Program-made: the position numbers and the translations under genes | Part shown: one piece after another, positions 8,731 to 17,920 of the stretch | Layout: each line of letters starts with the position of its first letter | Position numbering within the stretch: position 1 is the stretch's first letter | The notes under the pieces: generated by a model | Databases searched by the model: none | The model's input: the letters and a program-made list of their open reading frames with translations, nothing else | What the model was told of the DNA's origin: nothing | Origin: Patescibacteria group bacterium UBA6263 | Lineage (GTDB): Bacteria; Patescibacteriota; Gracilibacteria; Absconditabacterales; Absconditicoccaceae | Assembly: GCA_002441085.1 (NCBI GenBank) | Contig: DJVF01000015.1 | Location: 1-41,449 of the forward strand | Length of the DNA stretch: 41,449 nucleotides | Direction: 5' to 3'

Positions 8731-9743
8731 AACCAAGGTCAATTAGGAATATTGCTCACAACAGTAGGTTTGTCTACAGGAGCCTTTTTTAAAACTTTAT
8801 CAAGTATTTGGTCTATATCAGATTGAGACATACCAACGCTGAATTGACCTAGTAAAGATTTTACTCTAATAACTTCTTTTCTTAAGTATTCTCTAAATTC
8901 AGGAGTATTTTTCTCTGGATCTTCAACATATTCATCAATGTATCTATCTTCAAAACCCCCCTCATATGCTAGATCTTGTATTTTCTTTCCTTCCTGAAAT
9001 CTTTTTTCTATTTTATCAAAAAATTTGAACAACAACCAATAAAGACTCAGACTACGATCTTCGTTAACTAAAATTCAACAAATCTGCTCAATATGAAAAG
9101 ATTTCAAGCAAAATCAATCATATTCTTTTTTGCAGTTTCTTTTCCATTGTTTAATAAACCTCACAAAATATCTAAACTTATCTTGTGAGAGATCGTCTAA
9201 TCTAATAGAATGTTCTTTATATGCTTTGGGGGCAGAATATATCCAATTATCTCATTTATAATTCAAATCAGAATAAAGTTTATTTCTTCTGAATTTATTG
9301 ATTTTTTGAATTTCAGGAACATTGTATATGGTAGTTCAATATATTACATCAACTTTATTTGTTTCTATTGCTGGTACTATATCTATAGAAAATTTATCCT
9401 CATCCTCGGCAAAATATATTCAAATAGAACTCTTTTGAAGTTTTAGATGGTTGTATCAAATTTCAATTTTAGCATAAGCAGATAATAACTGTTGATGAAT
9501 ATCTAATAATATCTTCTCAGCATCTTCTTTGGATTTACCGTAGGACAATACTTTAATTATATCTAAATCATTGATTGGCCTGATAGATGTATTTCTAGGA
9601 TATGATCAACTCTGAAATAAAGTAGAAGGTCAAAGAATATTTCAAACTTTTTCGTAATGTTTAGCTATATTAGTAATATCCTCTTTTGTTGGAGAGAAAT
9701 TATTATCTATATAATTTATAATTGTGTTATTTTCTGGTTCCAT
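8721..9743 (-). CDS. CD-NTase (SMODS nucleotidyltransferase), CBASS signal synthase
   Basis: 340 aa, ATG at 9743, TAG at 8721. The polymerase-beta-type core is clear: QSGSYPRNT at 44-52 (GS at 46-47), the metal-binding pair NDLD (Asp59, Asp61) and a third Asp in FSIDIVPA (Asp121). Family knowledge: CD-NTases make cyclic oligonucleotides when phage infection is sensed, and these activate a neighbouring effector. Gly46 of the catalytic GS motif is encoded by UGA, and so are both glycines of the C-terminal tail NGPWLGK, so the standard code breaks the gene. It is the middle gene of effector, CD-NTase, E2, overlapping both neighbours (17 and 10 bp). Confidence 0.82.
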
Positions 9744-10377
9744 GATTGTATGTGCTTAATGTTGTAAAAATAGCAGACAAAAGATTGAGTGTATACTGAG
9801 ACATATGATATTTAGGATAAGATATAATAGACGTAACTTCTTGTTTTTTTATATCATCTAAAAAAAGTCCATTTGCATATAAAATAATAGGTATGTTTTT
9901 GCTTCTGGCTGTTTCGACAATTTTATCTGCGTATTCGTTATTCCCTTGATTAAATACATAGATAATCAACCCATAATCTTTATCAAAAACAAAGCTCTTT
10001 GTTGAATCAAAAACCGCTACATCTTTAAATAATCAAGAATCTTGTATAAGCTTTATTTCATCGTTTTTTAAATCAGCTCAATTTTTGATGAAAGCAATAG
10101 GACGATTTAGATTATTAGATAATCTAACTTGTTGTTTTAATCGAAGTTTTTTATTAAACATTGTTGTAAAAAATGAAGATCCTGCGGCAATAATTACACC
10201 TGCAATCAATTCGGAAACAATACTATCAAACATGACAAAATTTGGTAAGAAATTAAAATATTTATTATCGGATTGATAATAATAGAAAAGTTTTCAAAAT
10301 CAAGAGAAAGTTAATATCATTAACCATATAGTAAATACAAAGAAACTATTGTAAAAGAAATGCAATTTTATATACAT
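9727..10377 (-). CDS. Two-TM membrane protein with Rossmann-like domain, likely CBASS effector
   Basis: 216 aa from ATG at 10377, TAA at 9727. Two hydrophobic segments are seen, about residues 8-26 and 46-70. A soluble alpha/beta domain follows, with strands such as RPIAFIK, DVAVFDS, YGLIIYVF and IPIILYANG alternating with helices. This looks like a TIR/receiver-type Rossmannoid, but I cannot name the family. First gene of the CBASS operon, overlapping the CD-NTase by 17 bp. In known systems a 2TM effector in this position opens or disrupts the membrane when it binds the cyclic nucleotide; that role is inferred here. A downstream ATG at 10320 is an alternative start but would cut into TM1. 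Confidence 0.6.
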
Positions 10378-10389
10378 ATACTTATATGT
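10374..10389. promoter_or_regulatory. Palindromic candidate operator between CBASS and the LexA-like gene
   Basis: ACATATA-CT-TATATGT, a perfect seven-bp inverted repeat with a two-bp spacer, lies across the effector start codon and 23 bp before the LexA-like start. Its place in the 34-bp divergent gap makes it the obvious site for autoregulation and repression of the CBASS operon. It is very AT-rich, so chance is not excluded. Confidence 0.45.
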
Positions 10390-10411
10390 TTTATTCCCAA
10401 TATATAAAAGG

Positions 10412-11029
10412 ATGTTACAGACATTAACAGTGCACCAAAAAAAAATACGAGAATATTACCATAATTATTTCATCAATAACTGAATATGTCCAACTTATAG
10501 TGAAGCGGCTTGAAATCTAAGTATGTCGACAGCAGGAGTTTATAAACATATTCTAAATCTTGAGAAATTAGGATATTTAACCAGAACGGCTTCAGGTAAT
10601 GTAGAAATAAACAAAAATCTTCAAAAAGTAAAAGTATTATGAGATATTTCCTGTGGACACTGAATAGATGTTATAGAAATAGAACCATATTCTAATTTTT
10701 CAGAAGAGATAGAGGTTCCATCTTCTATGCTAAAAAGTTTTGATACTGGTTACGCATTGAAGGCAGAGTGAGACAGTATGAATGAAATTGGTATATTTGA
10801 TTGAGATTATGTGGTTATTAAATATCAAAACACAATAAATGATGGAGATATAGGCGTAGTAATAATAAAAGATGATTTTGAAGAAAAGGCACTTTTGAAA
10901 CAAATATATAAGACACCTTCATCTGTATTGTTAAAACCAAAAAATGAAAGATTTGGTTCTATAATATTATGAAAAGATAAACATGTAGAAATTAGGTGAA
11001 AGCTCGTATGAGTAATTAGTAATTTTTAA
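10412..11029 (+). CDS. LexA-like self-cleaving transcriptional repressor
   Basis: 205 aa. N-terminal winged helix as in LexA (LTVHQKKIREYY, then CPTYSEAAGNLSMSTAGVY). C-terminal S24 peptidase domain: cleavage site ISCG (Cys81-Gly82, where LexA has Ala-Gly), nucleophile Ser122 in EGDSM and general base Lys163 in ALLKQI. All three elements are present, so RecA-stimulated or stress-triggered self-cleavage is plausible. Gly120 beside the catalytic Ser is UGA-encoded. Divergent from the CBASS operon with only 34 bp between start codons, and 15 bp upstream of hsdS. It is therefore likely to repress the CBASS and perhaps lead the hsdS transcript. It could instead be the host's general LexA, but location argues for a local regulator. 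Confidence 0.85.
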
Positions 11030-11044
11030 TCTATACTGGGATTT

Positions 11045-12172
11045 ATGACAAATAACCGACCAATCAAAAAACTTTGAGAAATAGGTACTTTCATTAGATG
11101 AATAACCTATCATAAACAAGAATTGTTACCATCATATGTTGATTGATGTGTTACACTTTTGAGATCAAATAATATCCAAAATGAATTAAACTTAAATGAA
11201 TTGCAGTATTTACCCAAAAGACTAATTACAGAAGAAAAAATAGTTAAAAAGTGAGATGTTCTTTTTTGTATGTCCAATTGAAGTAAAGATCTAGTATGAA
11301 AAAATATAATTTTACCAGATTTAAAAGATTATTCCTTTGGAGCTTTTTGTAGTATATTTAGACCAAAAACTTCAGAAAGTTCAATATATATAAAATATTT
11401 TCTTAGGTCTTCTTTTTATAAAGATTATATTTATTGATTATCCAGATGAATAGGAATAAATAATCTAAGAAACAGTGATTTAGAAGTTTTAGAAATCCCT
11501 CTTCCTCCTCTCGACATCCAAAAAGCCATCGTTGCTAAACTTGATGAAGCCTTCACTGAGATCGACGAAGCTATAGCTACCACTCAAGCAAATATCGAAA
11601 AAACGAATGAAACAACTAAATCTGTCTTGGATAAGGTATTTGAGGAATGAGAATGGGAGAAAGTAAAATTAAGAGAGGTAATAACACTTAATTATGGTAA
11701 AGGATTGGACAAAAAAGAGAGAAGTGAACATGGATTATATAATGTATATGGTGCAAATTGAGTTTTAGCAAAATCAGATAAATATCTTATTGAATGAGAA
11801 TCTATAATTGTATGAAGAAAAGGTTCTGCTTGAGCACTAACAAGAATAAATTGAAAATTCCGACCAACTGATGTTACTTACTATGTTACATTCAATAAGA
11901 AATGAAACATGGATTATATATATTTAGCATTAAAAAGATTAAACTTAGAATCATTAGCTCAGTGAGTAAAACCATGAATCAACAGAAACGAAGTTTATGA
12001 TTTAGAAATTCCGCTTCCATCACTTGCTAAGCAACAAGAAATCGTAAAATATCTCGACGAAGTCTTCGCCCATACCAAAGAAATAAAGTTTGACTATGAA
12101 GCTAAGCTAGAGAAGTTGAAAGAACTTAAGGCGAGTATCTTGCAGAGTGCCTTCGAAGGGAAATTGATTTAG
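11045..12172 (+). CDS. hsdS: Type I restriction-modification specificity subunit
   Basis: 375 aa, stop TAG. Two target-recognition domains are separated and followed by conserved helical spacers: IPLPPLDIQKAIVAKLDEAF near residue 155 and IPLPSLAKQQEIVKYLDE near 320. This is the usual HsdS half-repeat plan, giving a bipartite recognition site. The C-terminus ILQSAFEGKLI is typical. Many glycines are UGA. It follows the LexA-like gene by 15 bp and probably shares its transcript. The hsdM partner is almost 3 kb further on, which is unusual. Confidence 0.9.
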
Positions 12173-12196
12173 TTTTTTATTCTTTATTTAAATAAA

Positions 12197-12406
12197 ATGA
12201 ATGATCTTCACTGAGCTAAGTTATTTATGGAACGAAAAAAAAGAGGTTATTGTAAGCGTAGTAAATGAGCTGGATTTGATATTGTCGTAGATGTAAATAA
12301 ATTAGAGGATAATGACCATACTGATTCTGATTTTATAATATTTGCTAGAGATAAGAAACATTTTACCTATGAAGAATTTGAAAACTGGGATATGAAAACC
12401 AATTAG
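12197..12406 (+). CDS. Small uncharacterised protein
   Basis: 69 aa from ATG 12197 to TAG 12404, with two UGA-Gly codons. Basic N-terminal third (MERKKRGYCKRSKGAG), then acidic and aromatic C-terminal part ending EEFENWDMKTN. No family recognised. It lies 24 bp after hsdS and 29 bp before the membrane-protein gene on the same strand, so it is probably part of the hsdS-to-hsdM transcript. Confidence 0.55.
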
Positions 12407-12435
12407 AATTTTATTTATAATTATTTATCCAGAGA

Positions 12436-13776
12436 ATGACTTGAGCAAATTTATTATCTTGATTCTTATGAGCTATAATATGATGAATACTGACGTTTTT
12501 TTGATCTTGGATTATATATAGAAGAGAAAGAAAGGATAATATACAAAGAGAAAAAACTGATAGAGCATTAAAACTATTAGAACTAATGAATTGAACAATA
12601 ATTTATATTAATAAATTTTCTAACCAAAAAAAATATAAAAATCCATTTTCTAACTTATCCAATGTGGATGAACTACATATTCTTTTAAACTATATAACTC
12701 AAATAGAGTTAAATTATAAATACATTATAAAAAAGGAACAGAATTTTGAAAAAGAACTAGTAGTTATAAACAGTTATTTTGTTACAGGTGAAAAAAAACG
12801 AGTAGATGATGAAACAACAGATGCTCTTTTGTTAAATATTTCAAAAGATATAACTTATAAAATTAATAAAGCTATAAAAGATGTGAAATATATTTTAAAT
12901 AATGACAAAACTTATTTAGAAAATAAGAGTGTCTTAGAAAAAATAAAGTCAGCAATATTGTCTGCTTCACCAGCTGAAAGACATGTTACTGCAGTAAAAG
13001 TTGCTCATGAATTACACGATAAAGAGCAAAAAATATACAAACAAACAAAACAATTTATTCAGATAAATAAAATTGAACTATCATTAGATTATTTATTTTA
13101 TGATTTCCAAATATTATGTGAGTTCTTAGGTAAATTCTATAATGAATTAAACATAAAAGTTATTCAAGAAAATTTAAACTCTACATTGGAATTATTATGA
13201 CTAGCAAATAGATTTTTACAAATAGGACATTATGATGCGGCTTGATGATATCTTAGAAAATCTTTTGAATCTTGGTTAGATTGTTTTCATGGATGAACGC
13301 AAACAACGATCACAAAAGATAAAATAATATGGCTCATTAGGCATAGAAAATATTACAGTTGAATACTGTTTCTTGACGAAAATGAGGTATATAAAATATA
13401 TAGTTACCTAAGCGATGTTTATATTCATAAAACAAATATATCATCAGATATATCTTTTGATAGTAATAAATACTCTGAGATATATTGAACAATGACAGTA
13501 TTGACTATTATTATGAGTTATCTTGTGATAGATATGATAGATGAAAAATTATTAATCGAATATTGGCAGAAAGATATTCTTAATCCTGTAGATGATGATA
13601 AATTTTATGCTGCGTATATATGACGTCTTGTATGAAGTGCTATGGTATCTTCATCAAAAAATCGATTTCTCTATGGATTAAAATATTCTTGAATTCAGTC
13701 ATATCAGTTTAAAGAATCAGTAGGATTAGATTTAAGTAAGCGAATTAAGGAAGAAAGTAACACACCTGCTACATAA
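12436..13776 (+). CDS. Single-pass membrane protein with large helical cytoplasmic region, unknown
   Basis: 446 aa, TAA at 13774. One N-terminal membrane segment (residues 6-28, rich in UGA-encoded Gly) followed by RRER and about 415 mostly helical soluble residues. Near residue 275, HYDAAGGYLRKSFESWLD resembles the helical pattern of HEPN- or TPR-like accessory proteins, but no catalytic motif is clear. It sits inside the defence island between hsdS and the AbiE pair. It may be an uncharacterised defence membrane protein or a cargo gene; function not assigned. Confidence 0.65.
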
Positions 13777-13875
13777 TAACATTTCGGAGTGATTTTATTA
13801 TATATCTCTTGCAAAAATTAGTTTTATCGTTAATATTACTTTATATTCAGAGTATTTTAGACGACCAAATAGAAA

Positions 13876-14439
13876 ATGGATACAATATCACTTCTACTAC
13901 AAACCAATCAAACAGTCTTTACAACCAAGGAACTGCGCAAATTAATCCCTGTGGAAACACAAAGAGGCTTCGAAAGTTTTTTGTATAGAGCTAAAAAAGA
14001 TGGAAGATTATTAAATCTTCGTCAGGGCATACGAACACTTGCAAAATATGAACCTATGGAACTTGCCTGTAAAATAAAAAAGAACGCATATATTTCTTGT
14101 GAAACAGTGCTTTTCAGAGAAGGTGTGTTTTTCCAATTTTATGGTAATACTTTTAGTTGTGTCGCAGACGATTCTCGTAACTATACCATCGACGGATTAT
14201 TTTTTCCCTATTACAAAATCAAATCATCTATATTAAATAACCCTATAGGTATCAGACAATATGATAATTATCGCATAGCTACACCAGAAAGAGCCTTGTG
14301 CGATTTTGTATACCTCTATCCTCGTGCTTCTATAGATGCTCCAGAGTCTATCAATAAAATCAGACTCAAACAGATTCTTCCTATATATCCCAAACAGACT
14401 GCTTTACATATTCAGAAACTTTTGGATGTTGAACACTAA
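13876..14439 (+). CDS. AbiEi-type antitoxin / transcriptional regulator
   Basis: 187 aa. N-terminal winged helix (VFTTKELRKLIPVE, then FLYRAKKDGRLLNLRQGIR) and a C-terminal domain with PERALCDFVYL, as in the AbiEi antitoxins of type IV toxin-antitoxin phage-exclusion systems. It represses its own operon and neutralises AbiEii by family knowledge. Overlaps the toxin gene by 14 bp. It has no TGA codons although its partner does; with about seven glycines this may be chance. Confidence 0.8.
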   Translation: MDTISLLLQTNQTVFTTKELRKLIPVETQRGFESFLYRAKKDGRLLNLRQGIRTLAKYEPMELACKIKKNAYISCETVLFREGVFFQFYGNTFSCVADDSRNYTIDGLFFPYYKIKSSILNNPIGIRQYDNYRIATPERALCDFVYLYPRASIDAPESINKIRLKQILPIYPKQTALHIQKLLDVEH

Positions 14440-15094
14440 AATACATGAAGAGAAGATGAAAAATATTTTACAAGGAATATTTACGAGTGAAATAGGAAAA
14501 TTTTTGGCATTCAAATGAGGTACATTAGCTTATCTAATTCACAAACTAGATAGATTCTCTACAGATATAGACTTGGATATTATAGATATCGATCAGGAGA
14601 TTGTGATAGTACAATATATGAAAGAATTACTTATCAAGTTTGGTGATATAAAAAATGAGACATTAGGCAAAACATTACATAGATGGATATTTCGCTATGA
14701 TGAAAAAAGTATGAATATCAAAATAGAACTCAACAAAAGAATCTGGACCAACAATACGTATGAACTACAAAATATAGATAATATATTGATCTCCTGTATG
14801 ACTCCAGATTGTATATTTGCAAACAAATTAGTTGCACTTTCAGAAAGATTTGTGAATAGGGACTTGTATGATGTATATTTTTTCTTTCATGAACATTTTC
14901 CTATCAATGAAGCATTGATTATAGAAAGAACCTGATTATCACTACATAAGTTTTTACAGAAACTAGTCAAAGCTTTGCCAAAACATTTTGCCCCCAATAC
15001 CATACTAAAAGACTTATGAGAAGTATTGAATGATAAACAAAAATCACGAGTCAAAGAATACTTATTGAAAGAGGCAATACATCAAATAAAATAA
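14426..15094 (+). CDS. AbiEii-type toxin, nucleotidyltransferase
   Basis: 222 aa, start ATG 14426 inside the end of AbiEi, stop TAA 15092. Nucleotidyltransferase core FKGGTLAYL then DRFSTDIDLDI (Asp pair), where the first Gly of KGGT is UGA. A later NRDLYDVYFFF matches the conserved RDLYD motif. By family knowledge the toxin adds nucleotides to tRNA or otherwise blocks growth during phage infection, held in check by AbiEi. Standard-code annotation truncates it at both ends. Confidence 0.85.
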
Positions 15095-15119
15095 TTTTTA
15101 TCTTCAAAGTAATTATACT

Positions 15120-16562
15120 ATGCAGTCACACATCAATAGAATTACAGACATACTTCGCAGAGACGATGGTATCTCTGGAGCTATGCAGTATACAGAGCAA
15201 ATCTCTTGGATACTTTTTCTCAAATATCTCAATGACTATGAAGAAACTCAGAATCAATCAGCGTTTTTAAACTGAGAAGAGTATAATTATATTCTTAAAC
15301 CTGATTTTAGACGAGATAATCGAGCTTGTCCCAAAAAGGATGGAAAAGTAGATTTTGCTATTGCTAAATCATGAGACGATCTCAAAGATTTTGTAAATAA
15401 AGAACTTTTCCTGTATCTCAAATGATTTAGAAAAAACGAATGAGATTATCATAGTATCACTTACAAGATTTGAGAAATATTTTATTTTTTGGATAATAAA
15501 ATTGAAAGCTGACATACACTTAGAGAAGTGCTTGATATCATAGATACCATGAATTTTCAAAGCCAAGATGATCTATTCGCGCTTAGTCATGTATATGAAA
15601 CTCTGCTTCAACAGATGTGAAATGATGGATGAAATTCATGAGAATTTTATACCCCTAGAGCAGTCATCAAATCTATGGTGCAAGCCATCGATCCTCAGAT
15701 ATGACAAACAATATATGATGGTGCAGCTGGTAGTTGTGGCTTCTTGATAGAAGCTTACGAATATATGAAGTCTCAAGAAAGATCTACCAAAGATTTGGAA
15801 ATACTAAAAAAAGAAACATTTTATGGTAATGAAAAAACGCCATTAGCATATATAATGTGAGTGATGAATATGATTTTGCATGGCATAGAAAACCCCAACC
15901 TAAATAAACAAAATACTCTGACTGCTGATATTAGATGAATAGAAGAAAAGGACAGATTTGATATCATCCTTGCTAACCCACCTTTTGGTTGAAAAGAAAA
16001 AGATCAAATCCAAGCAAACTTTCCAATCAAAACAAATGCTACAGAAATGTTATTTTTACAACATTTTATGAAAAAATTAAAAATCTGATGAAAAGCAGCA
16101 ATCATAGTCCCTGAATGAGTTTTGTTCAATACGGGAAATGCTTTCCAGGATATCAAAAAAATAATGCTTCAAGATTTTAATTTACATACAATAGTCAGTT
16201 TGCCTGCTTGAGTGTTTTTGCCTTATTCATGAGTAAAAACAAATGTTATATTTTTTGATAGAGTAGGTGGTACCAAAGATATTCGATACTATGAGATCAA
16301 TCTTGATAGAAAATTAACCAAAAACAAACCTATTACTTATGAAGATATGTCAGATTTTTTAAAATGTTTCAAAGATAAAAAAACTACAGAAAATTCTTGG
16401 ATAGTTAATATAAGTGATATCAAAGACTATGATATATCAGCTAAAAATCCCAATAAAATTAAAGAACAAATTCATAGAGACCCTAAAGATATATTATCAG
16501 ATATAGAAAAAAATAATGAAAAAATTAATTGATTAGTTGAAAAAATAAAGAAAATAATTTAA
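15120..16562 (+). CDS. hsdM: Type I restriction-modification DNA methyltransferase subunit
   Basis: 480 aa, ATG at 15120, TAA at 16560. HsdM N-terminal helical domain, then EFYTPRAVIKSMV, SAM-binding DGAAGSCGFLIEA near residue 203, and catalytic ANPPF near residue 285, marking an N6-adenine methyltransferase. Acts with HsdS as the modification complex and with HsdR for restriction. Lies 25 bp after AbiEii and 11 bp before an unknown gene. UGA-Gly codons are frequent, for example PPFGGK. Confidence 0.92.
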
Positions 16563-16573
16563 CACCAATCCCC

Positions 16574-17041
16574 ATGCCCACCCATACTCCAATCCAAACA
16601 CTCAACGATCTACCAGATTTTTCTAGTGAAACACTTTCAAATAAAACAGCCACAGAATTATTCTCTACACTCCAAGAGCCTAATGCTATCAAAGATTTTC
16701 TAGATGAGCGTTTTGATGATATTTGCTATCTGCAAATCGACCCCACTGATCCATCACAATACGCTTCCAATCCTATCATCAATAATATTGTCACTAGACA
16801 TATCCGCTATGCAGAGAATCGCCCTATAGATATTATGTTTTTAAAAATAAATAAAGATACCTTAAATAAGACTCAGCAAGTTTATGAAGAGATGAAACTG
16901 AAGTATGGTGATATGATAGTGATGAATAAAACAAAACGAATCTATATTGTTTGATTTTTTGGCTGAACATCAGGCAGAACCAATCAGTATTTTATAGATC
17001 AAATCAAATCAAAATTACCTGTAAAGATAATGAAAATCTAA
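16574..17041 (+). CDS. Uncharacterised protein following hsdM
   Basis: 155 aa with UGA-Gly codons near the C-terminus (IVGFFGGTSGR), stop TAA. Mixed alpha/beta, no membrane segment. Residues 35-95 look like a folded domain with DERFDDICYLQID and IMFLKINKD strands. No family recognised. It begins 11 bp after hsdM and ends the plus-strand island before a terminator, so it is likely co-transcribed with hsdM. Confidence 0.6.
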
Positions 17042-17215
17042 GTCATCACGAGCTTAATGAATATTTAAGATTGCTTCGTTCCTCGCAATGACAGGAGGGG
17101 AGTAGATTCCCTCTTCCAAACAACAGCACGGGAATGACGGTATTGGAGCGGGAATGACAGTATTGGAGTCGCAATGACAGAACTAAGATTGCTTTTTTCC
17201 TCGCAATGACAGGAG
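17042..17215. repeat. Cluster of GTCATTGCGAGG-type repeats
   Basis: Two inverted copies of TTGCTTCGTTCCTCGCAATGAC-type sequence (about 17069-17092 and 17181-17211) surround a unit, CAAACAACAGCACGGGAATGAC, that recurs at 22178-22199. Shorter GGGAATGACGGTATTGGAG units are repeated in between. No coding potential. Confidence 0.8.
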
Positions 17216-17248
17216 GAATGCTGCAATGAATACCCCAATGACAGTATA

Positions 17249-17275
17249 AAAAAACTCCGCTATAGCGGAGTTTTT
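17249..17275. terminator. Bidirectional terminator
   Basis: AAAAACTCCGCTATAGCGGAGTTTTT is a perfect palindrome-like hairpin between convergent genes (16574-17041 and the sortase). Confidence 0.9.
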
Positions 17276-17277
17276 GA

Positions 17278-17898
17278 TTACTCAATTATCTTGTCAGCAA
17301 ATATTACTAGACGACCAGGATAATGCTTGGTAATTTTGTTCCAATCTCAATCACATGTAATGATGTTGAGATGAGATCCAGTGCTATTGGATATAAATAC
17401 TTCTGTAGCTGCGTCACTTGGATTGTATCTTTGGATCTTGGTCACTACAAAAGAAATAATTGTTCATTGCTCATCTTCAATATATATTTGGTCACCCTTG
17501 ATTAATTTATGTAAATGGTCAAATACTGATCATTGCCCATTTTTCCATCTTCCATAATGTCCCATAATGATGGCATTGCCTACTTCTCCAGGACGAGGCC
17601 CGAGATTGTACCAAGCGGCATTTACGCCTCATTTGGGTACATCGACTGCTCATTTGGATGTGAGACCCAAATTTTCCAAATATGCATCCACTTGTATCTT
17701 TGGGATCTTGATATTGGTCGGTATCTCATAATCTATTTTGACTATAGAAACTATCGGTATAGGGACTATTGATTTAGTAATATAAAAACTTTGTACTGGT
17801 ATATTAAAAATTGCAGCAAAAATAATTACCGAAGAAAATGATATTCATACTCCGCCAATAGATAATAATATAAATTTTAATCAGATTTTGGATTTCAT
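17278..17898 (-). CDS. Sortase (class D/E-like)
   Basis: 206 aa, ATG at 17898, TAA at 17278. N-terminal membrane anchor (about residues 5-34), then a sortase fold with the catalytic triad visible: His114 in MGHYGR, Cys182 in IITCDGD and Arg196 in YPGRLVIFA. Sortases cleave LPxTG-type signals and attach the protein to a cell-surface acceptor. The gene directly upstream on the same strand ends with LPQTG, a membrane helix and SRK, so enzyme and substrate are adjacent (22 bp apart). The Gly after the active Cys-Asp is UGA-encoded. Confidence 0.88.
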
Positions 17899-17920
17899 TA
17901 TCTTTTCAAAAATATTTAAA

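Noticed and set aside
10412..11029. Phage CI-type repressor marking a prophage
   Set aside because: The winged helix and S24 domain are LexA-like and no phage structural or integrase gene is nearby.
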